Assembly: GCA_013399855.1 (NCBI GenBank)
Contig: VXAY01007012.1
Coordinates: 2,314,033-2,378,032 of the forward strand
DNA from: Oxyruncus cristatus
Taxonomy: Eukaryota; Chordata; Aves; Passeriformes; Cotingidae
Length of the DNA: 64,000 bases
Reading direction: 5' to 3'
Below, piece by piece: positions 32,721 to 44,369 of this stretch; within the stretch, counting starts at the first letter, position 1, and every line of letters begins with the position of its first letter. The translations under genes were made by a program, and so were the position numbers. The notes under the pieces were generated by a model that saw only the letters and a program-made list of their open reading frames with translations, was not told the origin of the DNA and did no database searches.

Positions 32721-34407
32721 GTTAGCATTTCCCTGCATTTTTTGGTGATTAAAATAAAGAGGGAAAAGAGCTTGCAGGCGCTTCCACACTCCCTGAAGTG
32801 GAGTGGGATCTCCCAACTTGCTCCACCGGGGGTTGTGTAGAGCACAGCCCTTCCCAGACATGTTGGATTTACAGCTGATCCCTCCACGTGCCTGGGAGGT
32901 GCCCAGGGTTTCTGGGTGGATGGCAGCCAGACCAAAGAGGCTTTGCAGTGGTTCTGCTCATTCCCAAAGGAGAGAAACCCACTGCAGATTTATACGGAGA
33001 GGAAAGAAAAAGCAGAAAAGGAAAAAAAAAAAAGAAACCACATACGAAAACCACAGACCTCAAATACCACCTGGACAACGATTCTAGGTAGGAAAATGAA
33101 TATATATGCCCAGAAATCCGGCTGCATCAGGGCCCTCACCTGAAGGCAACTCTCTTAATTCATGACAGCAAATTGTGTGTGCAACAACTGTGACAGCTCG
33201 TGCTGTTACCCACAGGAGCACACGCAGCGAGACGGGAGCTGGCCTGGAAGGTGGCACAGTTTTCACCAAGCCATCACCATCTGGGCTGTTGGACACACTG
33301 ATTTTTGGATCTGTTGTGCTTATCCATGTAGTATCTAAGCCCTGAGCAGGTAGATCAATCAAAGAGCAGGGTCTCTGGTGGATGTCCTCCCTCCCGAGGT
33401 TGGGTTTGAGCGTCGCTGAGTGGGGTGGGACGAGCTGTGAAGGGCAAATCATTCTTCGTTTGGAGAATGAATGACACCAGGACACTGCTGTGTAATTAGA
33501 AGTGTCTCAAGCAGATGCAAGTGAAGCTAATCAAACACTACTCTGCAAGTGTGATCATCAGCCTCATAATTAATATTACTCAGTTCCCAGGAGGCAGAGG
33601 CAACGGGAATTCTCCTTGACACGGGGTGTCGTGCGAAGGCAAATCGAAAATCACAGTCCCTGCTCAAAACTGCTCATGGCTCTGGTCATCTGCTTCGTGT
33701 CACGTGGTGTCACCACCTCCTACGCACCCTCCCAAGCCAGGTCGTCCCTGTCTGGAGTACACAGGCAGGAAAACACCCGGGAGTCCTTTCAAATAGCAGG
33801 ACAACGTCAAGGCAAGGTGTTAATAAAGTGCCAGTGGCTCCTTTGCTCGCGTGGTGGAGAAGGTGGTTGTGATGTCAAAAGCAGATGGCTCTGTCATCAG
33901 GGGGGAGGTGGCTGCACAGCAGATGGGCACTTCAGATACAAAGCTCCCTTTCATGCAAATTGCCCCCAATGATACTTTAAAGAAGAAAAAAAAAAATTTC
34001 AGAGAGAGAGAGAGAACTGGAGAAAACATCTGACGTGCGAGCAGTGCAGTCTCTAAATGGAGTATTTTCCCATTTTCCCATGAAGCATCAGGAGGTTCTT
34101 AAGCTCCAAAGTGTTCATTTAACTCCTCGAGGCTCCAGTCTCACATCTCCTCTGCACCGTGCTACCCTAATCTACAACACACTCAAAATTGCTGTCTCTG
34201 GGTTTTTTTCTAGAAACCCAAACACTTTGCACCTCTTTACACACAAAACTTAATACGGCATAGATTATTTTTTTAAAGGAACTTCCACCCCAAGTGCCTC
34301 CAGTGGATTTACAGCCAACATACAAACAATGCTAGAAAACAACCCCTACACACCAATTTGTAACTCCAGATGGGTACACTGTGATTTTAAACAGCATAAT
34401 CAGACTC
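32721..34407. other. Non-coding stretch; poly-A and GA runs
   Basis: Contains a purine-rich stretch with A12 near 33021-33033 and an (AG)7-like run at about 34001-34015. A 133-codon minus frame (33084-33485) and a 118-codon plus frame (33616-33972) are anonymous. The AT-rich part around 33500-33590 has TAATTAATATTAC and could be regulatory; nothing firmer. Confidence 0.45.
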
Positions 34408-34665
34408 AACCTTCAGGATCAGCTCATTCCATTGGCAGGGACATCTTTCACTAGACCAGGTTGCTCCAAGCCCCATCCAAGCTGGCTTTGAACACTTCCA
34501 GGGATGGGGCGGCCACAGCTTGTCTGGAAAACCTGTGCCAGTGTCTCACCACCCTCACAGACAAGAATTTCTTCCCAATATCTAATCCAAATCTCCCTTC
34601 TTTTAGTTTAAAACAGTTCCCTCTTGTCCTGGCAGTATCTGCCTGTGTAAAAAGGTCAGTCAATA
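34408..34665 (-). mobile_element. CR1 LINE fragment with damaged 3' end
   Basis: 'aggatcagctcattccattg' joins directly to GCAGGGACATCTTTCACTAG, so the TTGGAAGGGACC block and tail are lost and a few bases between the 'ttcca' and 'gggcagg' boxes are deleted. The rest, 'gggatggggcggccacagct' and 'cctcttgtcctggcagtat', is well preserved. Confidence 0.92.
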
Positions 34666-34973
34666 CAGGGATGACTCCCCTTCTGAACCAGTCCCACTCC
34701 ATTTATTGCAGTGTTAAGCGAGGGGAGAACCAAGAACATACCTGAGAATACCAAGATTGCAAAAAATTAGAAAGCACAGAAAATCACTTAATCCACTGAA
34801 GAAATGCAGCTAATTCTGGGGTGAGACACGACAGCAATTGGAATTTTATTCAGCATCTGAAATTCTCCCAGATGTTCCCAGCGTGCCTAAATGAGCAGGG
34901 AAAGTAAGTTATGCAAACAAAACTATGGCTTCAAACCAAGCCTGCTACAACCACAGAAATGCCATCAGAGTCA
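34666..34973. other. Non-coding interval
   Basis: Unassigned, moderately AT-rich sequence between two CR1 copies; nothing recognised. Confidence 0.55.
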
Positions 34974-35300
34974 TGAATCCTGGAATCATTAAAGCTGGAA
35001 AAGACCTAAGATCCAACCATTAACCTGACACTTCCACCTTCGTTACTAAACCACGTCCCTAAGCACCGCATCGACCCATTTTTTGAACACTTCCAGGGGC
35101 AGTGATTCCACCACTTTCCTGAACAGCCTGTTCCAATGTTTAACAACCCTTTCCATGATGACATTTTTCCTAGTATCTGATCTGAGTTTCCCCTGGGCAC
35201 AACTTGAGGCCATTTCCCCTTGTCTGTCTCTTGTTACCTGGGAGAAAAGACCGACCCCCACATGTCTACGACCTCCTGTCAGGGACTTGTAGGGATCAAA
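34974..35300 (-). mobile_element. CR1 LINE fragment, ~325 bp
   Basis: ATGAATCCTGGAATCATTAA and AGCTGGAAAAGACC, then 'ccattttttgaacacttcca', 'gattccaccactttcctgaa' and 'ttgttacctgggagaaaaga', identify the CR1 type ending in 'ggtcttttccaacc'. It is truncated inside the region that would code for the end of the polymerase; the 64- and 71-codon minus frames here (35006-35261) are its remnants. Confidence 0.92.
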
Positions 35301-35700
35301 ACGTCCTGGTCAAGAGCAGGTGTATTTAAACATTCATCGAGCAAACAATCCATGTTAAACACACTCCCACATGCCCAGGGAAGGGAAGATCTAAATAATG
35401 GATGTGAGATCCATTTCTCCTCAACTGGAGCAGGTCCCAAATCCGTGGTCCATCTCCAGTCTGAGGATGCAAATAGGTGAGGCTCAGGAGAGGGCATTTT
35501 TAGGGATTTCAGAGGAATGCCCATGCAGGGATGAAAGCAGGGAGCTGCTGTTCCATAAGCACTGGAGCGTGGTCTCCCTACAGGGCAGCCCTGCTCTCCA
35601 GAGGTGGTGGTAATTGAAAAGCAGGGATGGCACAGCCTCCTGCTCTCAGAGAGCTCAGCTGGACCACAAAACACCTCAACAATGATAAATACAGGCATCT
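35301..35700. other. Non-coding interval
   Basis: Unassigned sequence; a 139-codon minus frame (35279-35698) has no recognisable content. Confidence 0.5.
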
Positions 35701-35810
35701 ATTTTGGGCAAGGAGCTTCAACCCTCAAAGGCACATTTGCTGGGAAGACTGAAGCGATTTGGGCAAGGGACTCCAACCCTCAACGGCACGTTTGCTGTGA
35801 AAACTGGGGG
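35701..35810. repeat. Tandem duplication, two 55-bp units
   Basis: Unit 1 (35701-35755) and unit 2 (35756-35810) both carry TTGGGCAAGG, CCAACCCTCAA/TCAACCCTCAA, GGCACATTTGCTG/GGCACGTTTGCTG and a GA-rich end. They differ at several positions, so the duplication is not recent. A third start, GATTTGC, follows but breaks off. The period is not a multiple of three. Confidence 0.9.
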
Positions 35811-37350
35811 GATTTGCTTTCCCAGCTCTCAGCTCCTTCATCCCCAGCTCCCATCCCTTCCCTCTCCGTCTCTTCCGCGTGTGATGTGCAGGCAGGGATG
35901 CTGCCATCCACCTCCTGCCCAGGGCATCGTGTCATCTGCTGCTCTGAACTGGCTTCCCCCGGGAACCCGGGAACTACCATCTGAATGGGGCTGGAGATAA
36001 TGAACCCCCAGCAATGAGTAAATAACCAGCATCCTGCCCAGCTGCACCCAGGACCCTGGTGACAGCTTCCTGACAAGGGCAACAATGTTTTTTGATCCTT
36101 TGCCTGCAAGGTATGGTACCATCCAGCTCAAAACAGTGGGGAGTCAAGGCTACAAGCGCCAGGGAGCATCCTGTATTCAGAGATCCCTTTAATTCCCCTG
36201 CACATGGAATTGCTGCCCACATGGCAGCCTGCACGCCCGCCCTGCCAGCACCAAGGAGGATGAAAGGACGGGAGACTGGGAAGATGTGGGAAGTGGGATG
36301 GATAAAACATCAGGTAACACCGAGATTTTGGACACTTGACTGGCTGCATCGTCTGAGTTACTGAGTGCAGGGGTGAGATCAGCCCTGGGTAAATCCCCAC
36401 TGGCAAAGAGCCTGGATGGTACCAAATGTTACTGGCCTCAATCACCACTCATTTCTTTCTTGGCTGTTTTTTTCTGTCTGCCAATGCAGCCAAATCCACG
36501 ACACAGGAGGTTATGGCCAGCAGTGGTGCAGGTGCATCATTCCCACATGTTATCCACGATCGCTGGTCAAGGGGTTAATGTCGGTTCAGTTAAGCTTGTC
36601 TGCCCAGAGGAATGAGCACATGGGCATATAAACACTCACAGAGCCCTGCCAGTTGATTTAGAATATCACACCAACCCACTCCCAGTCCCTGCTGAGCTCT
36701 GGATGGAGCCACCTCCATGCAGGCCACCTCCATCCATACTTCGGGCTCGCGGTGGCACGGAAACCGTGGGATGAAGATTAAACCACCACCACTCCGGGGC
36801 TGGCAGTCTGTAACAGGTTGATGCCCAGTTGGCTTGAAGCATGAAGACAGTGGGACCAGAGGTGTCTGCAGAAGATGGTAAAGGTGGAACCTTCGTCTAG
36901 TTGGAAGGAGGTCAAAGCAATGGGTCACCCGGTCTGGGCGCAGACCCTCCGAGTCCCTGCACGCCTACCCAAGTCACCAGCCCGGGCAGAGCTGATGTCC
37001 CCCTTCAGTGCAGCCAAATTCAACTTTTCACGACAACAATCGCACCTTCAACTGCGATTTTGTCCGAAGCCACCTCAAGGACTGGCTACTCAAAAGAAAA
37101 TAATGGCAGGCACAACTCCCAGAAGTCCAAGTCACAGACACCAGCAGGTTGGTGGCAGTTTGGGTGGTGGGTTTTGGTGAAGGACATCACCTTTGACGTG
37201 GCTGAATAAATATAGTCTAGTTCATGTTGAAAACTCCTCAAAACTGAAGGACTGGAGATTTTGGGGCTCTGTTTTGATTCCATAATAGCTAATATCAAGC
37301 CCAACAGAGATAATTTTTGGTTCAAACACAAGCTGGTTCTAGTAGGAGGC
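35811..37350. other. Non-coding stretch, nothing recognised
   Basis: Overlapping frames of 70-126 codons on both strands, none with a known protein. A short direct repeat GCCACCTCCAT occurs twice near 36708-36735. No repeat family recognised. Confidence 0.5.
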
Positions 37351-38189
37351 CCTGAGAGCTATATAAATTACTAACTTTTACTTTTCTATGCTTTTCAATA
37401 CTCCACTTATTTCTCTTTCTGAAATCTGGCCATTCCTTTGACAAGAAATGAGCCTCACATAGAAAAATGAAGTCAAAACCAGAGTTGTTCTTGGTGTGCT
37501 ATCCCCCCACTGAGCTTTAGTCAGTCACTATGATGCTGAGATGGGAACTGAGTCCTCTCAGGCTTCCCATCCAGTCAACAGAAAAAAGACAGGCAGCTTC
37601 CCAGAGCAATTCAGGTCTGAATTACCTTCTGGAGGTTGTGATCACACGGTAATTGTGCATTGACTTAACTTGGTTATTTTTTAACACATTTCTAGCAGCT
37701 GGGCAAAAGTGAATAATTTCACCTCCCTGGGGTCCAACTGCACAGTCTAAAGTGAGCAACTGTTTGTGGGCAGCTGCTTTGGAAGGGGTAATGTTGTAAG
37801 TAGATAGGAGAGATCATCTGTGCTGCTTCCCCAATAAGCCAGTATCTCTAATTAGATAGGATCAGCCCTGTACTGGCCACCTTTGAAAATCCCACCCAGA
37901 CATTTTGCCCACAAAATCAACAGTAACCTCACATTTAAACCAAAAATCTGCTGAAATGCCCCCTCAGAGGCCTCGTGACAAGGAGTGCACTGAGAGCCTG
38001 TCCAGGCAGGGAGGACAGAGCTGTTCTTCTCACCATTCAAAGACCTGATCTCTCCAAAATTAACCCTGCAACGTGGAGCTAAAAATCGCCTACAAACAAT
38101 TTTCCCCTCCTCTTTAGAGTTATTCAACAACACTGATAGCATTTTGGCTTTGTCTGCAGTCATGCCCGTCTCATGGCTGGCAAGAACCA
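37351..38189. other. AT-richer non-coding stretch
   Basis: Base composition becomes AT-richer than upstream and long frames thin out. A 103-codon minus frame (37852-38163) is anonymous. No repeats seen. Confidence 0.5.
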
Positions 38190-38600
38190 GCAGGTTTCAT
38201 TAAGAATTTATTTTCGTTTCTATGAGGATGCATCTGAGATGATTCACACAGAGCAAACTTCACCTGCACGTCTGCAAAAGAGCTGCCCCTATAGAAATGG
38301 GATCCTGAGAGTTGCCTTTATCCAGTTGCTAATGGATGTTTAGCCTGTGAGAATCCGTATCTGCCGAATTTTGAACATAATAAGCTTTCTGTGAGCTTTT
38401 CATATGAGAGATATCGACTGGAAGTAATTCAGAGAAGTTATTCAGCAATTGCTTGGCACAACAAAAGAGCTTGAAACAGATTTACTGCCAGTTGACAGCC
38501 TGCATGCCACACTGGTGCAGCTGCCCACTTCTCCAGGAGAATTCCTGACATGCTGTCTGATTTGGGCTAGCCCACACCACCAAGATACCTTCAGAGAGGT
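38190..38600. promoter_or_regulatory. Candidate conserved non-coding element
   Basis: Long AT-rich, high-complexity block without tandem repeats, CR1 or open frames: TAAGAATTTATTTTCG, GTTGCTAATGGATG, CATAATAAGC, GGAAGTAATTC and CAGCAATTGC. This is the kind of sequence often found in deeply conserved enhancers. No conservation data are available here, so this is a composition-based guess. Confidence 0.27.
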
Positions 38601-40045
38601 AAAATCACTGTATTTTCAACGGTGAAAACCAGCCCAGTTTATTAATCAAACCTCTGGAAGCAAGGGCCCGGTTTATTTATTAATGTATTTGTAGGCTCCA
38701 CAGGCGGTGGGTGTTGGAAGGAGAAATTCACAGTGAAGATGGTCTCAAAATCCAGCCAGGGAAGCCAGCAACACTCACACAGGGACAGACACACTGCAAG
38801 ATAATTTATTTCTTTTCCCATCATCTGTCGTTTGGATACACACATTTTATCCTTCAGGCTTGCTCCCTGCATCAACCATCGCCCCAGCTGCCTCAGTACA
38901 AGATTTGGCCAGTTTTACACCCTGACAGGGGGATCTTATCCCAGTATCTCGTTCCCTGGCAGCTTTCAAGCGTCACAGTGCCCTGGCTTAAGGAGTTTTG
39001 AGCAGGTGCAGCCCCCACTGTGGCTTCACAAGGATGCATTTTTTTGCCTCTTTGCTCCGTGACTCGGTGCTCCACGTCTGAAGTGTTTGTGGGCTCCTTG
39101 CCAGGGCGTTGCTTTCCCACTGGATCCCAGTTTAACGGCCCTTGTTTTCCTGCCTCCTGCCAGCAAGTACCATTTTCCCTTTTGAAAGTCTTCACTGCAG
39201 CAGGTGGAAGAGGGTGGAGGCTCGGAAAAAGTGTGCATGGGAAAAGGCAGGGGGGAGGAAAAAGTCTCAGCACCTACTTTTTGTGTGAGTTAGAGATCAG
39301 AGAAAATAAACCCAACGGAGTGGTTTGATAATCACGAGGGCAGAGGGCGAGGGTGGGGAAGATGAGAGCTGGGAGACCCCCTCCTTCACCTCCTGCAGGG
39401 CATCTCCTCACCGGCCCCCTCATCTCGTCTGGAAAACCCACCTGGTTCAGAGCAGAACAAAAAGATTCAGTAATGATGGTGTGGGGAAGCAAAGGACCTG
39501 TATAAAGTGAAGGAAAGGAGGAAAGGAAAAAAAAAAACCCAGCATCAAAGAGAGGAGGGAGGAATAAAAGCACTTCTCTGCTGATCCACAGCTGAGCTGG
39601 GCAAAGTTATACAAGATAAATAACGCTGACATTACAAAGCTATGGTTAATTCATTTTTCTACTTGTCACCACTTGGGATAATTGGCCTATACAACAAATG
39701 TGGGGGAAGGAGGTTGGCTTTTTTTGTCTCCTTTTTTTTTTTTTTTTGCCTTCCTGATAGGTACAACCAGGATTAGACTGTGTGCTACACCACTGATAAC
39801 ATAAGGAGAGTGATCCAAAACACTCCAACTTTAATCCAGAGGGGTCACCAGTGAATAGTGAGAGTGCTGGAGGATGAAGTCAGACCTGGTTGTCTCTATG
39901 GTAACTAAACCATCACTAGAGCAAGGATTGACCTGGAGCCTTCAAGCAGGTTTGGCTTTGTCCACAGCACTGTGTGGTGTCAACTATTGTCTGTCCTCTC
40001 TCCCAGTTCCAGGGAGATTTTCACAGTAGCTCAGTTGATTCAGAA
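38601..40045. other. Non-coding stretch; T16 tract
   Basis: Sixteen T at 39732-39747 and a shorter A9 near 39529. An AT-rich segment at about 39610-39690 (GGTTAATTCATTTTTC) may be regulatory. A 126-codon minus frame at 38893-39273 and others are anonymous. Confidence 0.45.
39732..39747. repeat. Poly-T tract (T16)
   Basis: Uninterrupted run of 16 T. Confidence 0.95.
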
Positions 40046-40165
40046 TTCATAGAATCATTTAAGAATTCGGGTCTGAAGGGACCTTTGAAGGTCATCTAGT
40101 CCAGCCCCCCTGCAGTGAGCAGGGCCATCTCCAAGTTGCTCAGAGCCCCATCAAACCTGACTTGA
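40046..40165 (-). mobile_element. CR1 LINE 3' end, short
   Basis: TTCATAGAATCATTTAAG and TCTGAAGGGACCTTTGAAGG, then 'tcatctagtccagccccc' and GCAGTGAGCAGGGCCATCTC, belong to the same type as the copies at 3257 and 29569. The copy stops at 'ccatcaaacctgacttga', where an inverted repeat begins. Confidence 0.9.
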
Positions 40166-40203
40166 ATCCAGGCTTCTGGATCCTTCCGCTTCTGGATTCA
40201 AGT
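40160..40203. repeat. Inverted repeat, perfect 12-bp arms
   Basis: ACTTGAATCCAG (40160-40171) and CTGGATTCAAGT (40192-40203) are perfect reverse complements around a 20-base loop, which itself repeats the CTTCTGGAT motif. The left arm is the end of the CR1 fragment. A 12-bp match within 30 bases is expected only about 0.1 times by chance in 64 kb. A small inverted duplication at the CR1 edge would explain it. Confidence 0.9.
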
Positions 40204-40959
40204 GATTAACTTGGAATCCCAGCGTTCGCTTCTTTGTGAACAAGGAAGTTATGGGTGGCCGAGGAAAAGCCTGAAACTATGATCTCACATACTTCAAAAT
40301 GAGGAGGGGCAGGCTTGAAACAGCCACCCGTTTTATATGTGCTGCCAAAGAGGAAACCCTGGCTTGGAGGTCTCAGAATACAAGGGCAAACCAAGATGAA
40401 GGAAGGAGGCTGGAAATCGGCACAAACACAGAGAAACCATATCAGTGGCAATCAAAAAAGTTCGAAATCACGGTAATTTTTAATCTGATGATTTTGAGGC
40501 CAGACTTTGTGATTTCAGATCCTGAGGAGTTTCACAGGAGGTGACCCCGGATGGCCACTGGCTTCGGGTGCTGCTTTATCATTCCATGAAAAGTTTATAG
40601 CAGCAACCAGCTCTTCAAACATGTTCCCTCCTATCAACCAGAAAATTGTCTCTAAGTCATCAAGGGAAAAAGAAAAAACAAACAAACCAAACCAGCCTCT
40701 TTTCTCTCTTATCGTGACAAAAGCATCTTTTCTTTAAAAGAAATCATCTTCTACCTGTGAGACAACTCTACCAGCAAATGCTTTTTGCTCAGTGCCTAAT
40801 TCTCCTCATTTTCTAAATGCCACATGTCAGTTAAAAACAAAGTCTATGGGGAAACCCATATTTAACAGATAGAGCATGTTGTGCCCATGAGCAAGGCTCA
40901 TGGGTGGGCAGCAATCAGGGTCTTCAGGACCAGCTGATTTGGGGTTCAAGTGGTACACC
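40204..40959. other. Non-coding stretch, nothing recognised
   Basis: AT-rich from about 40580; A/C-rich AAACAAACAAACC near 40676-40688. No gene or repeat family. Confidence 0.55.
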
Positions 40960-41090
40960 ACACATATGAAATTAGGAAATTCGCCTAATTAAATCTCAGT
41001 TAGGTCCAATGCCCCTTCTAAATACATCAGTGTTTCTACATTTAATTACAATTAAATATTCACAGCCTCTAACAGCAAAAATAGACAAAA
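40960..41090. promoter_or_regulatory. Candidate element with paired homeodomain palindromes
   Basis: AATTAGG-AAATTCG-CCTAATT (40970-40990) and TTTAATT-AC-AATTAAA (41041-41056) are two perfect inverted repeats built from TAATT homeodomain cores, 50 bp apart. Palindromic TAAT sites of this kind are bound by paired-type homeodomain dimers, although those prefer 2-3 base spacers; the second site has 2. AT-rich sequence raises the chance rate, so the call is tentative. Confidence 0.3.
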
Positions 41091-41740
41091 GTAGGTGTGC
41101 CAGGCAATGTGTCCAGGTGCCGTAAGGTGATCAGATCCCCACCCAAGCCTCAGCTTTAGCCCCAAAATTTTCTGTTACAAAATGTCCCAGGATAAGGAGA
41201 CAAAGAAGAAGTGTCTGGTTTTAAAGGCAGTTTCCAGAGGCCAGCGTGTGTCCCTTGGCCATGGGCTCTGCCTGGGAAGCCTCCCTGACCAGCTTCCCTC
41301 AGTGCAGGAAGAGTGGCCCCAGATCCACGGGAGAGCAAAGACAAGGAAAACATTTTCCACTTCAAAACCCTCTGAGGGAAGGACCGGCTATAAATGAGAG
41401 CAGTGGTGTGTAGAACAGAGGTGTTTTAGGGGGGGACTCGATGCTGCCATACCCCAGTCGAGACAAGGCTCAGAGTACAACCAACCGAGGTGGATTCAAC
41501 TCAAACGCCCATTTCTGGAGGTGAATGAAAGCAGGACTATTCACAGACAGTAAATGAGATGTTTCCTTGTTAGATTAATCTCCCCAGATAGGAAAACCAT
41601 GACCCTTTGCTGGTATAAATCAATGTATTGACTTCAATGCTGTCTTTTTCTGACTTGTATCAGCTGAAGATTTGGTTACACCAGGCAGTGAATGCTCTGT
41701 TTAATGGTGTGATTGTGGTGCTCGCACTGCTGTGAGAACC
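41091..41740. other. Non-coding stretch, nothing recognised
   Basis: No repeat or exon recognised; frames of 60-71 codons only. Confidence 0.55.
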
Positions 41741-42045
41741 AGGGAATGGTTTGTGTTGGAAGAGACCTTTGAGACCATCGAGTTCCAACCCCCTGCCACA
41801 GGCAGAGACCCCTTCCACTATCCCATGTTGCTCCAACCTGGCCTTGGACATTTCCAGGGATCCAGGGACAGCCACAGCTTCTCTGCCCAACCTGAGCCAG
41901 GGCCTCCCCACCCTCCCAGACAGGAATTCCGTCCCAATATCCCATCTAACCCTGCCCTCTGGCACTGGGAAGCCATTCCCTGTGTCCTGTCACCCCATGG
42001 CCTTGTCCAAAATCCCTCTCCAGCTCCCTTGGAGCCACAGGCAGG
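41741..42045 (-). mobile_element. CR1 LINE fragment, ~305 bp
   Basis: GGGAATGGTTTGTGTTGGAA, 'tccaaccccctgccacaggc', 'ttggacatttccagggatcc' and 'tgtcctgtcaccccatggcc' give the element in reverse. Near 41858 'agggatccagggacagcc' replaces the usual 'agggatggggcagcc', a small local duplication or conversion. Open frames across it (114-116 codons plus, 89-101 minus) are repeat-derived. Confidence 0.95.
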
Positions 42046-43179
42046 TCAGCTTTTTGCTGCTGGGCTGCACTCATGAGCCTTGGGGGAAGGCAGGTAAATG
42101 AGGGGTGGAGGAGACACTCAGCACCAGAACTGGGGAAAGACAAGGTAAAGTGGAAGGGAAAGACCCCAAATCATGCCTGGGACCATATCACCTTTCCCTG
42201 AAGCCCCTACCTGGAACACAACAGCAGTGCAGGGAAAGTGCACACATAACACACTCATCGAGACGAGTTGTGGTGCTACTCAAAGCTTTAACAACACGAG
42301 GGTGGGTGTGTCATTTCCTTACACGTGAGGCTCTCTGGGCACAGTCTTGGAAATAAATCCATTTCCCCCTTGCTTCTCCCATACCTCTATCTTGCCTCTG
42401 TAAGCCAGAGCCATTTAAGGAACTTTAGAGACCTTTCAAGAAGTTTGTAAAGCAATTTATTGGGACTAGGATTCTTGCCCTCTATGAAACCGGATGACTG
42501 AGTCACCCTGGGCTTAAATGTGCAGAGCACAGAAGGAGCCATAAAAACCTTGAAAAGAATTCTGAACAGCCTCACTATGCATAGAAAAAAAAAAATCACA
42601 TTTTTATATCTAGCATTTAAGTGCTTCTAGGATTAGAAATGAATATGACACATCCTAATGCAGACCCAGTCCCTTGGATCAGAGAAATTCCACTTCTCCA
42701 TCTCCTTGTGTCCCTGGATATAAAGACATTTTTAGGCCCAAGAAAATTTGGAAACCTGCCTGTCCTGAGCTATGGGAAGGATTAGCGTGAGAATTGAAAC
42801 TGCAAAGTTGGAGGCAGAGGGGGGGAAGTCCTAAAGTCCTAACTTTGGCATAATAATTTAATTTATCCGTGTCCTTGGCCGCTGAGGATGCACAAGAGTT
42901 TTTTGGGGTCAGAAGGAATTCAGAGGGATGGGTGAGAAAGAAAGTGTCTGCCGAGCATGAACAGGAGTGCAATTAAACACCACGTGCTCCTTGAGATCTA
43001 ACTTGGGGTTACCACCAAGAGGGGATGAAGGAGATGACAACTCCCCGCCCTTCGCCAGCTCTTGCGCTGTTCCAACCTTTTCTTTCCTCGCCGCCTGCCA
43101 GCTCTCCCTCCTCCCCCCAATCCCAAATGCCCGATCCCAGGCCTCCATCCCCCACTCCTTCGCCTTCTGCCCCCATCCC
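42046..43179. other. Non-coding stretch, nothing recognised
   Basis: A10 near 42586-42595; AT-rich between 42580 and 42680. A 122-codon minus frame (42909-43277) runs into the CpG-rich patch and is anonymous. Confidence 0.5.
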
Positions 43180-43560
43180 TGAAGGATGGGATGAGCTTTG
43201 CCGGAGCAATCTGGCCCTTGCTGGAGAGAGTGCTGAAAGCCGGGCAGGCGGAGCGAGCGCGGCAATCGATTGGACACGGGACATTACGGAGCCGGGGCCA
43301 GAAAGTGGCAGCTTTGTGAGGCTGAGCACACGTGAGGATTAGGGCATTAACAAAGCTCCCTTAACCCACCAGCCTGCCCCAAGGTAGACCGGGGTGGGGA
43401 GAGAAGGGGATAAAGAAGCGGCAGCAATGAAGTCGCCTTCCAACCCCCCCCCCCGCCGTACAAAGGAGCGGCGGGAATGAGAAGTCCTGGAGACACAAAC
43501 TGCCACCTGGGACCGCGGAGCCACGGAGCCGCTCCTTGGGGCTCTGGGCCAAATTTCCTA
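43180..43560. promoter_or_regulatory. CpG-enriched patch, candidate regulatory region
   Basis: The densest CpG cluster of the window: about a dozen CpG in 43190-43330 and a similar number in 43430-43560. CAATCGATTGG at 43263-43273 places inverted CCAAT-like and ATCGAT motifs in the middle, and C11 lies at 43444-43454. This could be a small CpG island of an unannotated transcript start or a CpG-rich enhancer. No TATA, exon or frame with known content accompanies it, so no gene is called. Confidence 0.3.
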
Positions 43561-44169
43561 CCAGCACAAATCCGTTTGGTGCCAAGAGAGTAACCCAAAG
43601 ATGAATTGGACCCGGTGGGGAGGGTTTACGGCCTTTAGTTCAGGCAGGACAGCGGGGCTGTGCCAGCTGGGGTGTCAGACTGCGGGGCTCACGAGGGCTT
43701 AGGCACCTAAATCTGTTAGGTACTCCAAAAAAAAAAAAGTGTTTTCTCTGATTTTAAGGTCTCTTCCCCCCCTACTCCCCCCCTTTTTTTCTCTTTCCTG
43801 AAGGCAGCTTTGAGGATCTCTGTTTACTATTGTCCTTAATCGAAAAATAACAGTAACAACTTGCAAGTACAAAGGGCCTTTTATGTTTCTGCCGAGGCTT
43901 TTATCTCCACGCGTTTTAGTAAGTGCTACATCAAAATCACCCCGCCCACCACCGAAATTCGGTCGTCTCTGGACTGCAGAGCAGCAGCTGGGGAACAGTG
44001 TGGAATAAAGTTGAGCAGCAGCCCAGGGCAGCCAGGGAAGGGGAGCAGGGTGTGAGGTTGAAGCTGACAGAGTCCCCCCAAAATCAGGACCCTACCTCAC
44101 AGCAGATGGGTTGAGCAAATAGTTCAGCAGCAAGAAGCAGGCCCAGGCATTTATACATTAGATATAATT
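43561..44169. other. Non-coding stretch; A11 and T/C runs
   Basis: A-run near 43727-43738 and pyrimidine-rich sequence at 43765-43795. Nothing else recognised. Confidence 0.5.
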
Positions 44170-44369
44170 CTATACTGTGAGGGTCTGAAACACGTTGCCC
44201 AGAGAATCTGTGGCTGCCCCATCCCCTGGAAGTGTCCAAGGCCAGGTTGGGTAGAGCTTGGAGCAACCTGGTCTACTGGAAGGTGTCCCTGCCCGTGGCA
44301 GGAGGTTGGAATGAGATGATCTCCAAGGTCTCTTCCAACTCCAACCATCCCGTGGCTCTATGATTCTAT
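44170..44369 (+). mobile_element. CR1 LINE 3' end, ~200 bp
   Basis: Sense strand: 'cacgttgcccagagaatctg', TGGCTGCCCCATCCCCTGGA, 'ggccaggttgggtagagctt', GGTGTCCCTGCCCGTGGCAG, 'gatgatctccaaggtctctt' and CCAACTCCAACC, ending in CTCTATGATTCTATT. It is nearly an exact counterpart of the common minus-strand copies. Confidence 0.95.
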
